A stretch of 8,906 bases of DNA from NCBI GenBank assembly GCA_964477065.1, contig CAYZCU010000033.1, forward strand, positions 1 to 8,906, given 5' to 3'. Below are positions 6,901 to 8,906 of this stretch, one piece after another. A model generated the notes under the pieces. That model ran no database searches, had not been told where the DNA came from, and was given only the letters and a program-made list of their open reading frames with translations. Within the stretch, counting starts at the first letter, position 1. The number at the start of each line of letters is the position of its first letter. This DNA comes from 2-02-FULL-43-11-A sp964477065 (GTDB lineage Bacteria; Patescibacteriota; Microgenomatia; UBA1406; HO2-37-13b). Made by a program: the position numbers and the translations under genes.

Positions 6901-6935
6901 AGAGGGTTTCATCCTATATTCAAAACTTATTCTAG
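3933..6935 (+). CDS. Secreted seven-bladed FG-GAP propeller protein with Ig-like and FnIII-like domains, paralogue B
   Basis: A 1000-residue exported protein built on the same plan as paralogue A. The signal peptide is 1-23 (TYA|VN). Seven repeats begin near residues 34, 109, 182, 252, 328, 395 and 467, with a period of 67-76; most have I-R-x-D-G, a D-x-N-G-like loop and S-G-S-x-Y. The Ig-like domain (521-628) has the same Cys pair (WTSCTASDG...FTCTL) as A. An added fibronectin-III-like domain (629-720) contains TTYHYRLLG and ends in FTTGGC. The C-terminal domain (about 824-930) has KGMRLAHSLDGVHWSML and ALDKVGGYYMIVA like A, plus two Cys (824, 930) that A lacks and that could form a disulphide. 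A Pro/Gln/Lys-rich stretch leads to an amphipathic tail, LLQRVSSYIQNLF. Probable role: surface adhesion or ligand binding, calcium-dependent if the loops are occupied. The stop TAG is 3 bp from the stop of the opposing ABC-F gene. Confidence 0.9.
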   Translation: MKRTLLFFVFLSVCFLLPKATYAVNYDLNSSANWNLRIDGANASDRLTRYALKYADLNGNGKDDLLISAAGTDYNSRNASGSIYILYDTLLDDYLTSGNTIDLNTSTSYNIRIDGPAANGGIFAVTPSDLNNDGSIDLVISGDLMDFNSRADSGSVYILYNSIFSGYAGTGNTIDLNSASKYNLRIDGAAAGDSLGTATSTGDIDQNSKPDLAITAYYRNSQEGSVYLIKDSILDDYTTTGNTIDLATTSNFNIRWDGGAGGIYFGLGGAPVFGDFDNDDKQDMVFSAIYAGNNSRSYSGSVWVVFNTTIDDNVGTGNIVNISTSSKYNVRLDGSAAERYLDFDTAGKFDQSGEDNLILHEYASTGPVYVISNAKLLSYAGTTGNNLDLATSSNYSLAISGVAEDYPGAFDIHDYTNDGYNDVVLYAYASNNSRAYSGSSYLVSGSVLNGYMSSTGNTLSMSSSSNYIFRIDGALADDGIPYQYTSGDFNDDGIYDIVVSSQDSDYNSRSNSGSVWLMYSFPHTVTATDTTVTTSDTTPTLTGSVSATNSRSTIANVQYRVDSSTPSASWTSCTASDGTFNSTSESFTCTLAEQTSGAHTVYFRAVDTDGFKTAQASYDSVAVTIDTTAPTYSSVSATHTTNTSFTVIYTTSEASSTQLEYGQTTSYGATTTEADTSTRVTSHSTVVSGLSACTTYHYRLLGSDSASNTGQSSDFSFTTGGCTPASEAPADTVQIPQGASQDEGGIFTPVKDSYIGGQQVSVIVEPGTFDQDAYLSSVMTVPPSTTGLLTNVLSETLSSNSPIGGGNAILAGGEGGKLGVKQACGIAWQVGQIQQMWYKTYPPKSSDKAPAIIIPELQHRASIVALGYTTDDLTPPGQPNKRFNTKGMRLAHSLDGVHWSMLPTSVVDQENRTVAALDKVGGYYMIVAGCQGGTSSGVSLGVSTTPLQKTSPVSNQKLPIKATPAQPTYAVTPQQKIVKQKTNQNPSLLQRVSSYIQNLF
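4020..5492 (+). repeat. Seven FG-GAP-like repeat units in paralogue B
   Basis: Residues 30-520 hold seven units spaced 67-76 residues apart. They are less regular than in paralogue A. Unit 5 has lost much of its calcium-loop motif (FDQSGEDNL) and unit 6 begins LAISG instead of IRxDG, so these blades may not bind calcium. The last unit ends just before SFPHTVTA, at the position matching NFPHTLTK in paralogue A. Confidence 0.82.
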
Positions 6936-6938
6936 AAG

Positions 6939-8432
6939 TTACCTTTCCATATCAAGGATCTCATCAATTCTCACCTGCTCGACGAAATCAGGGACATGAG
7001 ATACCATAATCATCATGCCAGTATATGCATCAAGCGCCTCAGCAATACGCGGAAGATGGCGAAAGTTGATATGATTTGTTGGTTCATCAAGAATCAATAG
7101 CCCAGGGCGCAGCAATACAAGGCGTGCAAATGATACCAGCCCCTTTTGACCTTCCGAAAGTGTTCCAATCTTGGCATGTATATAGTCAGATGTTATCAAG
7201 AATCCAGATGCCACAGATCTCAATTCTTGCTCTAAAATTTTTCCCTGCGCTTCGTCCATAGCCAGACTGAGACATTGATACACCGTATCATCAAAGTTGA
7301 TCGTCGAAAAATCCTGTCGATACGCTCCGACTCGAACTCCAGGCGTCATAGTCACCCCTGAGGCTGTGCCTTGAATAAGTGACTCTATAAACGTACTTTT
7401 GCCGATACCATTTGGCCCTGAGATAAGCAGATGCTTTCCTTTAACCACGAGTATGTCTGATTTTTTTTCGACAATATGGTCATCTTGCATAACTGAGTAC
7501 GATGTAATCGCAAGCGATTCATTGACCAATCCGTCTTGAGATGGAATAGTAAAAGGTCTAATTGTTTTGTCTTCTTTGCGAACCTCAACCATATTGCTCT
7601 CCATCTCAGCTGCCTTTTCACGCATCTTTTTGGCGACCAAACGCATCCGCCCTCCCTTATGAGCAAAAAAGTTAGACTTATCTTTATTTTCTTGAATACC
7701 TCGCTCCATACGCGCATTTTGTCGTCTTTCACGCTCAAGTCGTGCTGCTATTTGTTCGAGTACATCATTATAATTTCCCGCATATTGCTCAATTTTCTTG
7801 GTATGACTATCAAGATATAAAACTCCTTGAGTGAAGGCATTCAAAAAATCTGCATCATGGGAGATGACAATGACACTTTTCTTGTAATCCATCAAAAAAC
7901 TCGTCAACAATAAAATACCTATGTAGTCTAAGTTGTTCGTCGGCTCATCAAGAAGGAGCAAATCTGGCTCTTGTATCAGGGCAGACGCAAGAAGCAATCG
8001 CGCCTGTTGTCCACCTGAGAAGTCACGGATCTTTTTATCCAGTGGGGCATCCATCTGGACAATGCCCATGACATTACTCAGTTTTTTCTTTAATTCATGG
8101 AGTTCAACCTCTCCACCAAGTGCTTTACGAAAATACTCCTCAACAGTGAGGTCCATATCTTCAGGAGCAATGACTTGATGTGCAGTAGCTATGACAATGC
8201 CTCGATCCACAGAAATATCCCCCGATGAAGGGAGAAGTTTCTTCGTAATAAGCTTAAACAACGTGCTTTTGCCAGCGCCGTTTTGGCCCATCAGTGCAAC
8301 CTTCATGCCCTTGCGGACAGTAAAATGTGCAGCATCGAGAATGGGTTTGTCGTGCCCAAAGTCAAATGAGACTTGTGAGAACTTGATTATCGTTTCCAGA
8401 AGATATATTGTACCATGAAACTGCTCCAGCAA
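6939..8432 (-). CDS. ABC-F family ATPase (ribosome-associated type)
   Basis: Two fused ATP-binding cassettes without membrane segments, as in ABC-F proteins, which act at the ribosomal E site in translation or antibiotic protection. Numbering from TTG 8432: cassette 1 has Walker A GQNGAGKST (49-57), signature FSGGQ (138-142), Walker B LLLLDEPTNNLD with Glu163, and SHD (191-193). The charged helical linker, about 220-295, is the part that reaches toward the P-site tRNA. Cassette 2 has GPNGIGKST (339-347), LSEGQ (425-429), LDEPTNHIN with Glu450, and SHV (478-480). Both catalytic Glu residues are present. Cassette 2 departs from the usual NHLD and SHD by having NHIN and SHV. The start is uncertain: the only upstream candidates are TTG 8432 and CTG 8399, since the first ATG lies inside cassette 1. 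CTG 8399 gives (M)ETIIKFSQVSF, the usual family N-terminus. Resistance or housekeeping role is unresolved. Confidence 0.92.
   Translation of the reverse strand: MLEQFHGTIYLLETIIKFSQVSFDFGHDKPILDAAHFTVRKGMKVALMGQNGAGKSTLFKLITKKLLPSSGDISVDRGIVIATAHQVIAPEDMDLTVEEYFRKALGGEVELHELKKKLSNVMGIVQMDAPLDKKIRDFSGGQQARLLLASALIQEPDLLLLDEPTNNLDYIGILLLTSFLMDYKKSVIVISHDADFLNAFTQGVLYLDSHTKKIEQYAGNYNDVLEQIAARLERERRQNARMERGIQENKDKSNFFAHKGGRMRLVAKKMREKAAEMESNMVEVRKEDKTIRPFTIPSQDGLVNESLAITSYSVMQDDHIVEKKSDILVVKGKHLLISGPNGIGKSTFIESLIQGTASGVTMTPGVRVGAYRQDFSTINFDDTVYQCLSLAMDEAQGKILEQELRSVASGFLITSDYIHAKIGTLSEGQKGLVSFARLVLLRPGLLILDEPTNHINFRHLPRIAEALDAYTGMMIMVSHVPDFVEQVRIDEILDMER
8400..8412 (-). promoter_or_regulatory. 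Possible -10 element for the ABC-F gene
   Basis: On the minus strand TACAAT (8412-8407) lies 7 nt before CTG 8399, the same spacing seen before the starts at 3933 and 8463. This supports CTG 8399 as the start only if leaderless initiation at CTG is accepted. A perfect TATAAT is also present on this strand at 8437-8432, overlapping the TTG candidate. Confidence 0.35.
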
Positions 8433-8446
8433 TTATACGTAAATAG

Positions 8447-8462
8447 TGTTACAATGCGACAT
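8447..8462 (+). promoter_or_regulatory. Extended -10 promoter giving a leaderless start at 8463
   Basis: TGT followed by TACAAT (8447-8455) is an extended -10 element. A 7-nt gap leads to ATG 8463, so transcription should begin at the A of the start codon. No Shine-Dalgarno sequence is present. This favours ATG 8463 over the upstream in-frame ATG 8415, which would lie before the promoter and overlap the longest version of the ABC-F gene. Confidence 0.55.
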
Positions 8463-8894
8463 ATGGCATTTCAACGAAACAATACATCATACGGTGGCGG
8501 TAAAGATCGAGGCAATAATAAGCGTGGCTATGGTAACGCACCCAAAAGCGGATATAAACGTGAAGGGGGAGCGATGCACAAAACAACCTGCAGTAACTGC
8601 GGGAAGGATTGTGAAGTCCCATTCCGACCAACTGGTGAGAAGCCCGTGTACTGCTCAGATTGTTTCCGCACTATGTCAGCCAACAACGACAAGCGTTCAG
8701 ATGCTCCTTTCACCCGAAAGCCATCATTTGACCGAGATCGATCAAGCTCTTCGGACCGATCAAGCCGATTTCCAGCAATGCCTCACAATCGCGAGCAGTT
8801 TGAACAGCTCAATGTAAAGCTGGACAAGATCATTCGACTTCTCGGCGGAGATATTACGAAAAGACCAACGAAGGAAGTGCAAGCTGAGCAATAA
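8463..8894 (+). CDS. Small basic CxxC-x17-CxxC zinc-ribbon-like protein
   Basis: A 143-residue protein from ATG 8463. Residues 1-37 are rich in Gly, Arg, Lys and Asn and probably disordered. The core is CSNCGKDCEVPFRPTGEKP followed by VYCSDC: Cys43 and Cys46, exactly 17 residues, then Cys64 and Cys67, fitting a zinc ribbon; Cys50 is an extra Cys. This is the pattern of the CxxC-x17-CxxC domain family (TIGR04272, from memory). A Ser/Arg/Asp-rich linker follows, then a helix at about 110-128 (QFEQLNVKLDKIIRLL) that could form a coiled coil. The make-up suggests nucleic-acid or ribosome binding, but no function is established to my knowledge. It is divergent from the ABC-F gene with the control region between. 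ATG 8415 would add 16 residues; an internal Met38 just before the Cys motif is another possible start. Confidence 0.85.
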   Translation: MAFQRNNTSYGGGKDRGNNKRGYGNAPKSGYKREGGAMHKTTCSNCGKDCEVPFRPTGEKPVYCSDCFRTMSANNDKRSDAPFTRKPSFDRDRSSSSDRSSRFPAMPHNREQFEQLNVKLDKIIRLLGGDITKRPTKEVQAEQ

Positions 8895-8906
8895 CGCGTG
8901 ATGTAT

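Noticed and set aside
8415..8462. ATG 8415 as the start of the CxxC-x17-CxxC protein
   Set aside because: It would place the start upstream of the extended -10 at 8447-8455, and the added 16 residues do not look like part of the protein. ATG 8463 fits the promoter better.

Overview
The window reads like a chromosome fragment from a small-genome bacterium, most likely a member of the Candidate Phyla Radiation (Patescibacteria). Three things suggest this. There is a short basic protein with the CxxC-x17-CxxC zinc-ribbon-like motif that I associate with such genomes. There are very large secreted repeat proteins with no recognisable anchoring partner. None of the main genes has a Shine-Dalgarno sequence in front of its start. 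The assignment is an inference from gene content, not a phylogenetic result. All full-length reading frames use the standard genetic code.

Layout from left to right. (1) 1-173 is the 3' end of a glucosaminidase/lysozyme-like gene that carries an in-frame TAG, so it looks like a decayed copy of the next gene. (2) 210-300 is a near-consensus sigma70 promoter followed almost at once by a strong intrinsic terminator. It would make an RNA of only about 55 nt, or act as an attenuator for the gene downstream. (3) 364-933 is an intact secreted GH73-type glucosaminidase-like protein. (4) 934-1118 is a gene-free stretch packed with structure: a 30-bp imperfect inverted repeat, a 14-bp direct repeat and a second large palindrome that ends at the first base of a tRNA gene. 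(5) 1119-1199 is tRNA-Leu(UAG). (6) 1250-3889 and 3933-6935 are tandem paralogues, each a secreted seven-bladed FG-GAP (integrin-alpha-like) beta-propeller followed by an Ig-like domain and a shared C-terminal domain; the second also has a fibronectin-III-like domain. (7) 6939-8432, on the minus strand, is an ABC-F ATPase that converges on the second propeller gene with 3 bp between stop codons. (8) Divergent from it, 8463-8894 encodes the CxxC-x17-CxxC protein.

Functionally, the left and middle parts concern the cell surface: peptidoglycan cleavage and large calcium-binding adhesin-like proteins. The right part looks like translation or RNA housekeeping. The two propeller genes share upstream sequence (a CCATTCG box and a TATAGTTA -10 region) placed so that transcription should start at or next to the ATG. 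The same layout precedes the zinc-ribbon gene and possibly the ABC-F gene. Leaderless expression is therefore a recurring theme here. The least explained parts are the promoter-terminator unit at 210-300, the repeat cluster at 934-1118 and the matched C-terminal domains and tails of the two surface proteins.
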